From NCBI GenBank assembly GCA_017478105.1, contig JAFVEF010000009.1:1-44992 (forward strand): a stretch of 44,992 nt of DNA, read 5' to 3'. The notes beneath the pieces were generated by a model. It saw nothing but the letters and a program-made list of their open reading frames with translations, had not been told where the DNA came from and ran no database searches. This DNA comes from Bacilli bacterium (GTDB taxonomy: Bacteria; Bacillota_I; Bacilli_A; RF39; UBA660). Below, piece by piece: positions 6,554 to 15,079 of the stretch (its first letter is position 1; the number at the start of each line of letters is the position of its first letter). The translations under genes were made by a program, and so were the position numbers.

Positions 6554-7999
6554 GTGAAAAAAAGTATAAAGAAAGTAATATTATTAAGTATCTTTTTATT
6601 TGCTATGTCTTATACATTAATTACAATTATGGGAAAAACATATACAGTTGTTTTTGATATTACTAATAAGAAAAACTATAAGATATCTATCGAAGAAGAA
6701 ACTGGAAAAATTGAAGTTCTAAATGAAAAAGAAAATAATAATAAATACATGGTAAAAGTAAAAAGTAAAAAGCCAGGTAAAGTTAGTATATATATTGATT
6801 ATGGAGATTTTCAAACAGGAAAAAGATTATATATTCATAAAAACTTAATCATTACCGAAGATAATTATTTAGGTAAAGCAACTGGCTCTGAAGTGATTCC
6901 TATATCATTTTCTATTATATTATTGTATATCTTGTATTTATTGATAAAAATATATAGAAAAAGTCTAAAAGAAAACATATATCAATATAAGAATATTGCC
7001 TATCTTGGTATAATTATATTCCTTTCATTTTCTGTAATTAATAATATTTTATCTATTTTTAACTATCTTGGTTTATTTGAAACCGTTAATAGAATAATTA
7101 ATTCATTATCTTTTGTATCTATTATTTTACTTCCCATTTCATTTATTACTTTTATTTTAGTAACCATAAGTAATATTATTTTAATTAAAAAAGAAGGAAA
7201 ATCCTTAAAAAATTTACCCGGACTATTCTTGGGATTATTTACCTGTTTATTAACAATATCACCAGATTTTATATATAGAATTCTAATGCATTCAGGAAAG
7301 ATAAATATTTATAATTTAAATAGTCCTGGTCCATATATTTATGATTTTATAGAATCATTAATATATCTAACAGTTGCTTATTTAGAATGTGTTTTGATTG
7401 CGACAATAATTATAGCACTTAAATCAGTTAAGAGAAAAATAGAAATGAATAAAGATTATATGCTAATTTTAGGATGTAAAATTAAAAATGATGGTTCCCT
7501 AACTCCATTACTTAAAGGTAGAGTAGATAGGGCATTAGACTTTAGAAATGAACAATTAAAAACTACAGGAAAAGACTTAATATTTGTGCCATCAGGTGGA
7601 AAGGGAAACGATGAAATAATATCTGAAGCTGAAGCAATAAAAAAGTATTTATTAGAACAAGGTATTAAAGAAAAAAATATATTAGTAGAGAATAAATCTA
7701 AAAGCACTTATGAAAATATTAAATTTTCATATAAACTAATCAATAATAAAAAAGCAAATATAGCTTTTGCAACAACCAATTATCACGTCATGAGAGCAGG
7801 ACTTATTGCTACAAAACAAGGATTAAAATTAGAAGGGATTGGCTCTAAAACAAAATCTTATTACTGGATTAATGCTTTCATTAGAGAATTTATTGGAACA
7901 CTATATTCTGAAAGAAAAAAACATATTGTCTTCTTTACGTTAATAGCAATAACTATATTATTAATGATTGGAATTACATATATTGGAAATAATTTTTAA
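6554..7999 (+). CDS. Membrane protein with C-terminal YdcF/DUF218 domain
   Basis: The start is a GTG at 6554 preceded by AAGTGAGTGTGATA. The 481-residue protein has a membrane anchor at about 9-29 and a short outside beta domain (30-115), followed by several membrane helices (about 118-290). A DUF218 domain occupies about 300-440: YMLILGCKI, then VPSGGKGNDEIISEAEAIKK, then ENKSKSTYENIKFSYKLI, then ATTNYHVMRAG. A last helix follows near the C-terminus. DUF218 proteins (SanA, ElyC, YdcF) act in envelope and lipid-carrier metabolism and bind nucleotides; the exact reaction is unknown. It lies just upstream of the two-component genes but has its own promoter. Confidence 0.82.
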   Translation: MKKSIKKVILLSIFLFAMSYTLITIMGKTYTVVFDITNKKNYKISIEEETGKIEVLNEKENNNKYMVKVKSKKPGKVSIYIDYGDFQTGKRLYIHKNLIITEDNYLGKATGSEVIPISFSIILLYILYLLIKIYRKSLKENIYQYKNIAYLGIIIFLSFSVINNILSIFNYLGLFETVNRIINSLSFVSIILLPISFITFILVTISNIILIKKEGKSLKNLPGLFLGLFTCLLTISPDFIYRILMHSGKINIYNLNSPGPYIYDFIESLIYLTVAYLECVLIATIIIALKSVKRKIEMNKDYMLILGCKIKNDGSLTPLLKGRVDRALDFRNEQLKTTGKDLIFVPSGGKGNDEIISEAEAIKKYLLEQGIKEKNILVENKSKSTYENIKFSYKLINNKKANIAFATTNYHVMRAGLIATKQGLKLEGIGSKTKSYYWINAFIREFIGTLYSERKKHIVFFTLIAITILLMIGITYIGNNF

Positions 8000-8000
8000 T

Positions 8001-8033
8001 ATTTAATCTTCATTTAACATTAAAATGAATAAT
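8001..8033 (+). promoter_or_regulatory. Response-regulator box A and promoter of the two-component operon
   Basis: ATTTAATCTTCATTTAA at 8001-8017 carries two TTTAA half-sites 11 bases apart, the pattern bound by OmpR/PhoB-type dimers. A TATAAT-like AATAAT sits at 8028-8033. A copy with one mismatch is at 10140-10156, in front of the VTC operon, which points to one regulator for both. Confidence 0.65.
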
Positions 8034-8051
8034 TGTATATGAGGTGGGAAA

Positions 8052-8741
8052 ATGCGAATATTAATAGTTGAAGATGAAGAATCTTTGGCAGAATTAGTTG
8101 CTAGTAGATTAAAAAAAGAAAAGTACATAGTAGATATATCATTAGATGGAGAAGAAGGATTATATAATGCTTTAGAAGATGTCTATGATTTAATAATTTT
8201 AGATGTTATGTTACCGGGAGTAAATGGCATAGATATTTTAAAGGAAATAAAAAAGAATAATATCAAAGCTAAAGTAATAATGTTAACAGCTAAAGGAGAA
8301 TTAGAAGATAAGCTTCTTGGTTTTAGTGAAGGTGCTAATGACTATATACCAAAACCTTTTCATATCGATGAAGTTATTGCTAGAGTAAATGCTCAACTTA
8401 GAATAGAAAAAGTAAAAAATAATAATTTAGAGTTTGGTGATTTAATATTAGATTTAAAAACATCAGACATTATAAATAAAAATAATAAAGAAAAGATAAA
8501 TATTATTAATAAAGAATTTCAATTACTTGAATACTTTATGAATAATCCAAACCAAGTTTTATCTAAAGAAATGATATATGATAAAGTATGGGGCTTAGAA
8601 AATGATTCAATATCAAATAATTTAGAAGCCTATTTATCATTCATTCGTAAAAAATTAAAACTAATTAATTCCAATGTTCAGATAAAAGCACTTCGTAACA
8701 TTGGATATAAAATGGAGTATAACAATGAAGAAATTAAATAG
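8052..8741 (+). CDS. OmpR-family response regulator
   Basis: This 229-residue regulator has an N-terminal receiver domain with Asp8 in the acidic pocket, phospho-acceptor Asp51 in LIILDVMLPG, Thr79 and Lys101 in YIPKPF. A C-terminal winged helix (about 127-225) ends in ISNNLEAYLSFIRKKL and LRNIGYKM. It is phosphorylated by the kinase that overlaps its 3' end by 17 bases. The repeat box at 8001-8017 suggests that it activates its own gene, and the copy at 10140 suggests that it drives the VTC/beta-helix operon. The ribosome site is GAGGTGGG. Confidence 0.94.
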   Translation: MRILIVEDEESLAELVASRLKKEKYIVDISLDGEEGLYNALEDVYDLIILDVMLPGVNGIDILKEIKKNNIKAKVIMLTAKGELEDKLLGFSEGANDYIPKPFHIDEVIARVNAQLRIEKVKNNNLEFGDLILDLKTSDIINKNNKEKINIINKEFQLLEYFMNNPNQVLSKEMIYDKVWGLENDSISNNLEAYLSFIRKKLKLINSNVQIKALRNIGYKMEYNNEEIK

Positions 8742-9957
8742 AAAAGTATTTAAAACAATATTCATAATATTATCTTTATTTATAATAACTGGAATTATAG
8801 TTTATAATGTAAGTTCTTATAAGAAAGAATATGATAATGTTAAAAGGAACTTAACCTTTATGGTAGAAAGAAATACTTCTAAACCCGAAGGAAATCCACC
8901 AGAACCCAAAGTATTTAATGAATCCATTCCAGAAAAAGACAAAGAATTAGATAATATGATGATTATGGATTATGATGTTTATTCAGTTATTTTAAACAAC
9001 AATGAAATTGAAAGAATTATTAATCATAGTAAAAATACAAGTAATTTTGATATAGATAATATTGCTAAAAAAATAGTTACAAAAAATAAAGGATTAAAAA
9101 TAGGAAACTTATATACAAATAGATATTCATATAATTATGCTAAAGATACAATAGTTATAATTAATACTAAAAAGATTAACAGTAGATTATTACTAACCCT
9201 AGTTATATCAATTAGTCTTTTATTAGGATTTGAAATAATTATTTATTATATTTCTAAAAAACTAACTAAAAGAATTACTAAACCAGCCCAAGAGTCATTT
9301 GATAAACAAAGAGATTTTATAGCTGATGCATCACACGAACTTAAAACCCCTCTAGCAGTAATAATGGCTTCCTCTGATGAATTAAAAAGTGATAAAAAAA
9401 ATATAAAATACATAGAGAATATTAAATATGAATCAGAAAGAATGAATAATCTAATTAAAAGTCTATTAGATTTATCTAAGTTAGAAAATGGTGTGTCTAT
9501 AAATAATTATAAAGATGAAAACATATCTAAAATAATTGAGAAAACAAGTTCAGTATTTGATAGTATTGCCTATGAACAAAGAGTAAGTATTGAAACTAAT
9601 ATTGAAAAAGATATTATATTCAAATGTAGTAAAGATGAAATAGAAAGATTAATATCGATACTAATAGATAACGCTATCAAGCATAGTTATAAAGATAGTG
9701 TAATTAAAGTAAATTTATATAAAGATAAAAATAGTATTATTATTGAAGTAATTAATACAGGAAATCCAATAAATCCTGGAGATGAAGAAAAAATATTTGA
9801 AAGGTTTTATCGAGCAGATAAATCAAGAAATAGAGAAGCTAACAGATACGGCTTAGGACTTGCAATAGCTAAGAATATTGTTAATAATCATAAAGGAAAT
9901 ATAAAAGCTTTTTCTAAAGATAATACAACTACATTTAAAATTATTTTAAAAAAATAA
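8725..9957 (+). CDS. Sensor histidine kinase
   Basis: This is a 410-residue membrane kinase. Helices at about 9-29 and 159-180 frame an outside sensor domain of roughly 130 residues that has no recognised fold and includes a proline-rich stretch. There is no clear HAMP domain; the second helix runs through KKLTKRITKPAQ straight into the dimerisation helix with phospho-acceptor His204 in DASHELKTPLAV. The ATPase domain has Asn316 in DNAIKHS, then INTGNPI, then FERFYRADKS and GLGLAIAKNI. The start at 8725 has GGAG at the right distance. It should phosphorylate the upstream regulator. A perfect 11-bp terminator follows, so VTC is a separate unit. Confidence 0.92.
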   Translation: MKKLNRKVFKTIFIILSLFIITGIIVYNVSSYKKEYDNVKRNLTFMVERNTSKPEGNPPEPKVFNESIPEKDKELDNMMIMDYDVYSVILNNNEIERIINHSKNTSNFDIDNIAKKIVTKNKGLKIGNLYTNRYSYNYAKDTIVIINTKKINSRLLLTLVISISLLLGFEIIIYYISKKLTKRITKPAQESFDKQRDFIADASHELKTPLAVIMASSDELKSDKKNIKYIENIKYESERMNNLIKSLLDLSKLENGVSINNYKDENISKIIEKTSSVFDSIAYEQRVSIETNIEKDIIFKCSKDEIERLISILIDNAIKHSYKDSVIKVNLYKDKNSIIIEVINTGNPINPGDEEKIFERFYRADKSRNREANRYGLGLAIAKNIVNNHKGNIKAFSKDNTTTFKIILKK

Positions 9958-9987
9958 GAACATTAATAATTATTTAATGTTCTTTTA
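9956..9987 (+). terminator. Terminator after the two-component operon
   Basis: AAGAACATTAA (9956-9966) pairs perfectly with TTAATGTTCTT (9974-9984) around 7 bases, then TTAATTT. Confidence 0.85.
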
Positions 9988-10080
9988 ATTTTAGTTAGTT
10001 ATTATTTAAATATGAAAGGAAAGTGATAGATGAAATAAAAAAAGAAAAGTAAAAAAATAAGTAAATATTATAAATATAAA

Positions 10081-10164
10081 ATGGAGATGATGAGTATTAT
10101 TAGACCCCCTAGAAAGAAAAAAATTCTTTTTAGGGGAACATTTAATCTTTATTTAATAAATTAA
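10081..10164 (+). other. Leader of the VTC operon: 13-bp hairpin inside a 27-codon frame
   Basis: This lies in the 241-base gap between the kinase and VTC genes. CCCCTAGAAAGAA (10106-10118) pairs with TTCTTTTTAGGGG (10124-10136), 13 pairs including one G-T, with a 5-nt loop. No T run follows, so it is not a simple terminator. A short frame from ATG 10081 to TAA 10162-10164 spans it, coding a basic peptide that includes IIRPPRKKKILFRG; its ribosome site is poor. The hairpin ends directly before the response-regulator box. It may be an insulator, a processing site or a leader control element. Confidence 0.45.
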
Positions 10165-10173
10165 AGTTATTCT
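10140..10173 (+). promoter_or_regulatory. Response-regulator box B and promoter of the VTC/beta-helix operon
   Basis: ATTTAATCTTTATTTAA (10140-10156) differs from the box at 8001-8017 at one of 17 positions. It has TTTAA half-sites at 10141-10145 and 10152-10156. TATTCT at 10168-10173 is a fair -10, 11 bases after the second half-site, and no -35 is recognisable. That is the layout of a promoter activated by an OmpR-type regulator. The long ribosome site AAGGAGATGA lies at 10181-10190. Confidence 0.65.
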
Positions 10174-10198
10174 TAATATGAAGGAGATGAAAAAGTAA

Positions 10199-10900
10199 AT
10201 GAATAATAATTATCGAAGTGAATGGAAATATTTAGTAAATAATCAACAACTTAGTTTAATAAAAAATAAAATATCTAAAGTATTGGAAATAGATCCTCAT
10301 ACACCAGATAATGGAAGGTATTTAATTCATTCATTATACTTTGATAATTATCGGGATGAAAGCCTCTATAGTAATGAAGCCGGTCTTGCTATTAAATATA
10401 AATGGCGAATTCGTTACTATGGAGATGATTTAACTTATATAGTGCTAGAAAAGAAAGAAAAATTAGATGGAGGAGGCAGAAAAAAATCATGCAATCTGAC
10501 AATAGAGGAATACAATTCAATTGTTTCTTTAAATATTTGTGATATTGCATATGAAACAAATAAAAAACTAATAAAAGAATTAGCAATAGATATGTTAAAG
10601 AACGGATATCATCCTAAAATTATTATAGATTATGAAAGAATAGCTTATGTAGAAGAAATATCCAATGTAAGAATTACATTTGATATGAAAATATCTGCTT
10701 CATATGAACTAGATAAGTTTTTAGATAATGATTATACAAAGTTTTATATTATGCCAAGTAATATAAATCTATTAGAGGTAAAATTTGATCACATATTACC
10801 ATCATATATAAAAAATATTATAAAACTAAATAATATGAATCAGACTTCTTTTTCAAAATATTATTTTGGAAGAAGAATAATTGATTCATATATGAGATAG
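10199..10900 (+). CDS. VTC-domain (polyphosphate polymerase-like) protein
   Basis: This 233-residue protein is a full VTC tunnel domain (PF09359), related to yeast Vtc4, which makes polyphosphate from ATP. Conserved strands with the basic and acidic residues facing the tunnel are visible: RSEWKYLV (5-12), HSLYFDNYRDESLY, KYKWRIRYYG, YIVLEKKEKLDGGGRKKS, IIIDYERIAY and LLEVKFDHILPSYI. It has no membrane segment of its own. The next gene, a DUF4956 membrane protein, is its usual partner in bacterial genomes. Activity on polyphosphate is family inference; in these bacterial sets the true product is not settled. First gene of the box-B operon. Confidence 0.85.
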   Translation: MNNNYRSEWKYLVNNQQLSLIKNKISKVLEIDPHTPDNGRYLIHSLYFDNYRDESLYSNEAGLAIKYKWRIRYYGDDLTYIVLEKKEKLDGGGRKKSCNLTIEEYNSIVSLNICDIAYETNKKLIKELAIDMLKNGYHPKIIIDYERIAYVEEISNVRITFDMKISASYELDKFLDNDYTKFYIMPSNINLLEVKFDHILPSYIKNIIKLNNMNQTSFSKYYFGRRIIDSYMR

Positions 10901-10912
10901 GAGAAAAAAATT

Positions 10913-11575
10913 ATGCAAAATATAATAGAAAATATAACAAACTCTTTTACAAGTAATGCAATTACTATGTCTGTAATAGTAGCAGTATTAATAATGACAC
11001 TAATTTTGTCAGTGTATGAATTTATTGTATATAGATTTGTATCACATAGGTCTTTTTATAATAAATCATTTAACATATCAGTAGCCATATTACCATTCTT
11101 TATATCTATGATAATACTGTGTCTACAGTCAAATATAGTAATTACATTAGGAACAATAGGAGCTTTAGCCATAATCAGATTTAGAACAGCAGTAAAAGAT
11201 CCTGTTGATATGGTTTATTTATTATGGAGTGTATTTATTGGTATAGTGTGTGGTTGCCAACTATATAGTGTTGGTGCAATAACAAGTATATTTGTAACTA
11301 TTGTACTAATAATACTTGATCATCTAAATTTTGGTAGATGTCCTTATGTATTAATAGTTCATTCTAACGAAGAACTTGAAAGTGATATAGAAGATATATT
11401 AAAAGATAAGAAAATAAACTATAAAATAAAATCAAGAAATTATACATCTAAAGGATATGATTATGTAATTGAATTTATATATAAAGAAATAAAAGAATTA
11501 AATAAGATACTATCCAAAAATAAGAAGATTAGTAAATATTCAATTATTGAATATGATGCTGATGACATAGTATAA
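10913..11575 (+). CDS. DUF4956 membrane protein
   Basis: This 220-residue protein has about four membrane helices in residues 17-145 (near 17-37, 52-72, 76-92 and 98-140) and a cytoplasmic C-terminal domain of about 70 residues with alternating strands and helices. The segment GTIGALAIIRFRTAVKDPVD is the hallmark of DUF4956, similar to a motif in MgtC-like and other small transporters. It sits 12 bases after the VTC gene and 1 base before the CotH-like gene, so translation is likely coupled. A membrane channel or anchor for the VTC product is a reasonable guess, not shown. Confidence 0.85.
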   Translation: MQNIIENITNSFTSNAITMSVIVAVLIMTLILSVYEFIVYRFVSHRSFYNKSFNISVAILPFFISMIILCLQSNIVITLGTIGALAIIRFRTAVKDPVDMVYLLWSVFIGIVCGCQLYSVGAITSIFVTIVLIILDHLNFGRCPYVLIVHSNEELESDIEDILKDKKINYKIKSRNYTSKGYDYVIEFIYKEIKELNKILSKNKKISKYSIIEYDADDIV

Positions 11576-11576
11576 A

Positions 11577-12347
11577 ATGAATAGAAAAAAGATACTTATT
11601 GTTATTATATTTTTTACAATACTAATCATAACAGGATTATTAATAATAACTAGAACAGATAGTTATAATAGTCTAAGTATAAGTCAAGAAAAATGGGATA
11701 GTATTCTAGAAAAAAGAAAAGAAAATTTAACTTTAGAAATAGAAAATATAAGATTTAATGAATATGATTTAATTGTAGATAATAGTAATAGTAAATTATA
11801 TTATTCAATTATCAATGATAATGATAGTTCTTATAATCCAAGTGTTAGTTATAAAACAAATAATAAGACTAAACTTGTAGTACTAAAAGATGAATTAGAT
11901 GAAAGTAAAATAGGAGATTATGAATTTAAAATAATGATTTATAATAACTCAAGTTATCGTACCTATCGATTAGTATGTACAAGATTCCCAATATTAAATA
12001 TAACTAATAAGGATAAAGAAAACGATAGTAGTAAACAAAGTATTTTAATGCAAATGTATTTCTTTGATAATCTAAAAAATTCAAGTAACAGAATTTTAAG
12101 ATCAGATGGAATACTTAATATAGAAAATAATAATAATTACAAAATGCATTTAGAAGTTCTTTCTCCAGGAAGAAATATAAGAGATAATGTTATATCTATT
12201 ATGGGTATGGAACCTAGTAGTAGATATGATTTAACCAAGATAAATTCTATACAAGAAAATAGATTTAAAAATGAAGATAAACATATAATAGAATTATTTA
12301 TTGATAATAAATATAAAGGTCTATATAAAATAGAAGTAATGAAATAG
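11577..12347 (+). CDS. Membrane-anchored truncated CotH-like protein
   Basis: This is a 256-residue protein with a signal anchor at about 5-25 and an outside domain. The N-terminal part (40-135) looks like the beta sandwich that often precedes CotH (YEFKIMIYNNSSYRTYRLVC). The C-terminal part has the early CotH elements: MQMYFFDNL, MHLEVLSPGRNIRDNVISIM and the terminal VELFxNxxYxGLY-type strand, here IIELFIDNKYKGLYKIEV. Standard CotH kinases continue for 150 or more residues past this point and carry their catalytic Asp residues there; this protein stops. It therefore probably keeps a structural role only. The place in the operon after VTC and DUF4956 is where CotH normally lies. Confidence 0.6.
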   Translation: MNRKKILIVIIFFTILIITGLLIITRTDSYNSLSISQEKWDSILEKRKENLTLEIENIRFNEYDLIVDNSNSKLYYSIINDNDSSYNPSVSYKTNNKTKLVVLKDELDESKIGDYEFKIMIYNNSSYRTYRLVCTRFPILNITNKDKENDSSKQSILMQMYFFDNLKNSSNRILRSDGILNIENNNNYKMHLEVLSPGRNIRDNVISIMGMEPSSRYDLTKINSIQENRFKNEDKHIIELFIDNKYKGLYKIEVMK

Positions 12348-12363
12348 ATAGTGAGGTGTCATA

Positions 12364-13482
12364 ATGAAAAATAAAGGAATAATAATATTCGCAAGTATAC
12401 TAGTAATTTGCCTAGTATTAATGATATTTCTTCTAGGAAAAAATGATAATAATAATTCAAATAATGAAAATATAGGATTCTATAATTATTCAGAATTATT
12501 TACAGCAAGAGATTTAAAACAAAAGGCTGATACTAGTAACGCAGTAACTTATACTGTAAAAGATAATGAAGATATAACTATAAGTACTGCAGGTGTTTAT
12601 GTAATAACAGGTAGTTCCAGTGAAACAACAATTTATGTAGAAGCTGGTAGTGAAGATAAAGTTCAACTAGTATTGGATGGATTAAATATTACAAACAAGA
12701 ATTTTCCATGTATTTACGTTAAATCAGGAGATAAAGTATTTGTAACCACAACAAATGATAGTTTATTAACTGTTAGTGAAACTTTTGTAAAAGATGATAA
12801 TGTAAACACAAATGGCGTAATTTTTTCAAGATCAGATATAGTATTAAATGGTGAAGCTAAATTAACAATTAATTCTTCTTATAATGGAATTGTTTCTAAA
12901 GATGATTTAAAAATAACTGGTGGATCATATGATATTACAGCCAAAAATAACGGTATAAGAGCTAATGATTCCATCGCCATAGCAGAAGCTACATTGAATA
13001 TTAATTCCGGAACAGATGGCCTTCACGCTGAAAATAGTGATGATGATAAATTAGGATATATCTATATTGCAGATGGAACAATAAATATAAATACAACTGA
13101 TGATGGAATACATGCCACATCTGTAGTTCAAATAAATAATGGAAAAATAAATATAACTGCTGGAGAAGGAATAGAAGGAACCTATATTCAAATTAATGGT
13201 GGAGATATAGATATTAACGCAACATATGATGGAATTAATGCTGCTAACAAGAGTGAATCATTTAATACATTATTTGAAATGAATGATGGAACTTTAAAAA
13301 TAAATGTTGAAGAAAAAGATTCTGATGCTATTGATTCTAATGGAAATATAACAATCAATGGCGGAACAATTGATATATCTGCAACTTTATCATTTGATTA
13401 TGTTGGAGAAGCTAAATTAAATGGTGGAAAGCTAATTATAAATGGAGTCGAAGTAAGTGAAATACCTTCTTCTTCTAAATAA
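12364..13482 (+). CDS. Cthe_2159-like carbohydrate-binding beta-helix protein, copy 1
   Basis: This is a 372-residue exported protein. A membrane anchor (about 5-23) and an Asn-rich spacer precede a right-handed parallel beta-helix made of repeated coils such as LTINSSYNGIVSKDDLKITG, LNINSGTDGLHAEN, ININTTDDGIHATS and IDINATYDGINAAN. The DGI/L-H/N-A turn is typical of the PF14262 'carbohydrate-binding domain' family, whose founder Cthe_2159 binds acidic sugars and calcium. It is closely related to the next gene. It probably binds envelope or dietary polysaccharide at the cell surface. The ribosome site GAGGTG lies before 12364. Confidence 0.82.
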   Translation: MKNKGIIIFASILVICLVLMIFLLGKNDNNNSNNENIGFYNYSELFTARDLKQKADTSNAVTYTVKDNEDITISTAGVYVITGSSSETTIYVEAGSEDKVQLVLDGLNITNKNFPCIYVKSGDKVFVTTTNDSLLTVSETFVKDDNVNTNGVIFSRSDIVLNGEAKLTINSSYNGIVSKDDLKITGGSYDITAKNNGIRANDSIAIAEATLNINSGTDGLHAENSDDDKLGYIYIADGTININTTDDGIHATSVVQINNGKINITAGEGIEGTYIQINGGDIDINATYDGINAANKSESFNTLFEMNDGTLKINVEEKDSDAIDSNGNITINGGTIDISATLSFDYVGEAKLNGGKLIINGVEVSEIPSSSK

Positions 13483-13496
13483 GGAGGAATGAAAAA

Positions 13497-14696
13497 ATGA
13501 AAAATAAAAAATATATAATAATTATTACAATTTTATTAGTATTATTAGTATCATTAATTATCTATTTTGTAAAAAGTTCTAATAATACGACAAATAGTAA
13601 TAATAATACAAATAACAGTACTAATACCACAACCACTACAGCTGATACATATAATAAATCAGATATATTTACAGATAGAGATCTAGAACAAACAGTAGAT
13701 ACAACAAGTGCTAAAAAGTATACTGTATCAAGTGGTGAAAATATAACTATAACTGAAGAAGGTATATATGTATTATCAGGAACTGCTTCTAATACTACTG
13801 TTTATGTTGAAGCAGAAGATCAAGATAAAGTTCAATTAGTACTAGATGGAGTAAATATAACAAATGAAGATTTTCCATGTATTTATGTTAAGTCAGGAGA
13901 TAAAGTGTTTGTAACAACAACTAATGATAGTTCACTAAGTGTTACAAAAACATTTACCGCAGATGGTGAAACAAATACAGATGGAGTAATATTTTCAAGA
14001 TCTGATGTAGTATTAAATGGTACTTCTACACTAACAATTAACTCTACTGATAATGGTGTTGTTTCAAAAGATGATTTAAAAATAACGGGTGGAACTTATA
14101 ATATAACCGCCACATCAAAAGGTTTAGAAGCAAATGATTCCATCGCCATAGCAGAAGCTACATTAAATATAAAAGCAGGAACTGACGGACTTCATGCTGA
14201 ATATGATGAAGATGATTCAGTTGGTTATATTTATATAGGTGGTGGAAATATAGATATCAATGCCCAAGATGATGGAATTCATGCAACAACAATTGTTCAA
14301 ATAGAAGGAGGAACTATAAATGTAAAAGCCGCTGAAGGAATAGAAGGAACACATATTTTAATAAATGATGGAACAATTACTGTAGAAGCAACTGATGATG
14401 GAATTAATGCCGCAAGCAAGTCAACAAAATACTCTATAAAAGTAGAAATAAATGGAGGAAATATTAATATTAACATGGGACAAGGAGATACAGATGCTAT
14501 TGACTCTAATGGAGATATAGTAATAACAGGAGGAACAATAAATATTACTGCCCAGTCACCATTTGATTATGATGGATCTGGTTCTAAAACAGGAGGAACA
14601 CTTATTGTAAATGGAACAGAAACAGACACTCTAACAAATCAAATGATGGGTGGAGGAAATCCTAATGGTTACAGAGGTGGCAATCAAAGAAGATAA
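13497..14696 (+). CDS. Cthe_2159-like carbohydrate-binding beta-helix protein, copy 2
   Basis: This 399-residue protein has the same plan as copy 1: membrane anchor (5-26), longer Asn/Thr linker (30-50), then the beta-helix with IFTDRDLEQTVDTTSAKKYT and coils ending in DGLHAEYDEDD, DGIHATTIVQIEGG and DGINAASKS. The C-terminus adds a Gly/Asn-rich tail (MMGGGNPNGYRGGNQRR) that copy 1 lacks. Large parts match copy 1, and the codons for SIAIAEATLNI are nearly unchanged, so this is a tandem duplication, possibly kept alike by gene conversion. Fourteen bases separate the two genes. Confidence 0.84.
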   Translation: MKNKKYIIIITILLVLLVSLIIYFVKSSNNTTNSNNNTNNSTNTTTTTADTYNKSDIFTDRDLEQTVDTTSAKKYTVSSGENITITEEGIYVLSGTASNTTVYVEAEDQDKVQLVLDGVNITNEDFPCIYVKSGDKVFVTTTNDSSLSVTKTFTADGETNTDGVIFSRSDVVLNGTSTLTINSTDNGVVSKDDLKITGGTYNITATSKGLEANDSIAIAEATLNIKAGTDGLHAEYDEDDSVGYIYIGGGNIDINAQDDGIHATTIVQIEGGTINVKAAEGIEGTHILINDGTITVEATDDGINAASKSTKYSIKVEINGGNININMGQGDTDAIDSNGDIVITGGTINITAQSPFDYDGSGSKTGGTLIVNGTETDTLTNQMMGGGNPNGYRGGNQRR

Positions 14697-14735
14697 TAAA
14701 ATTTAGAATATAAATGTAAAAAAGGAGATGATAAA

Positions 14736-15068
14736 ATGAAAGAAAAAATAATGATTTTTATAATTGGATTATTAGTAGGTGCAATCATCGCAACAGGAGG
14801 TTGTATAATTTATAATAAAATAAATAAAAATAATTGTCCTAATACAATAGAAAGACAAAATAATAATGGTAATCAACCTCCAAAAATGAGTGGAGAACGA
14901 CCAGAAATGCCAGGTAACATGAATAGTGAAAATAATGAACCACCAGCAAAACCTGAAGGTGAAAACGAAACTGGAGAACAATCTACTCCCAAAGATAGTG
15001 AAAACAAACAATCTCAAAGTAGAAGTAGAGTTAAACAAAACAGTGAAAAAATAGAACAAACTGCATAG
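14736..15068 (+). CDS. Small membrane-anchored low-complexity protein
   Basis: This 110-residue protein has one hydrophobic segment (about 5-26, with a Cys at 23 inside ATGGCII) followed by a disordered outside tail rich in Asn, Pro, Glu, Gly and Ser (for example PPKMSGERPEMPGNMNSENN). No domain is recognised. If the Cys were lipidated it could be a lipoprotein, but the surrounding residues are not a good lipobox. Its place between the beta-helix genes suggests an accessory spacer or anchor in the same surface assembly. Strong ribosome site AAAGGAGATGA. Confidence 0.6.
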   Translation: MKEKIMIFIIGLLVGAIIATGGCIIYNKINKNNCPNTIERQNNNGNQPPKMSGERPEMPGNMNSENNEPPAKPEGENETGEQSTPKDSENKQSQSRSRVKQNSEKIEQTA

Positions 15069-15079
15069 AAAGGATAAAT

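Noticed and set aside
10187..10198. Tiny start-stop frames (MKK) before the VTC gene and, at 13489-13500, before the second beta-helix gene
   Set aside because: The ATG in each case sits on or next to the ribosome site, so it cannot be used; the true starts are correctly spaced.
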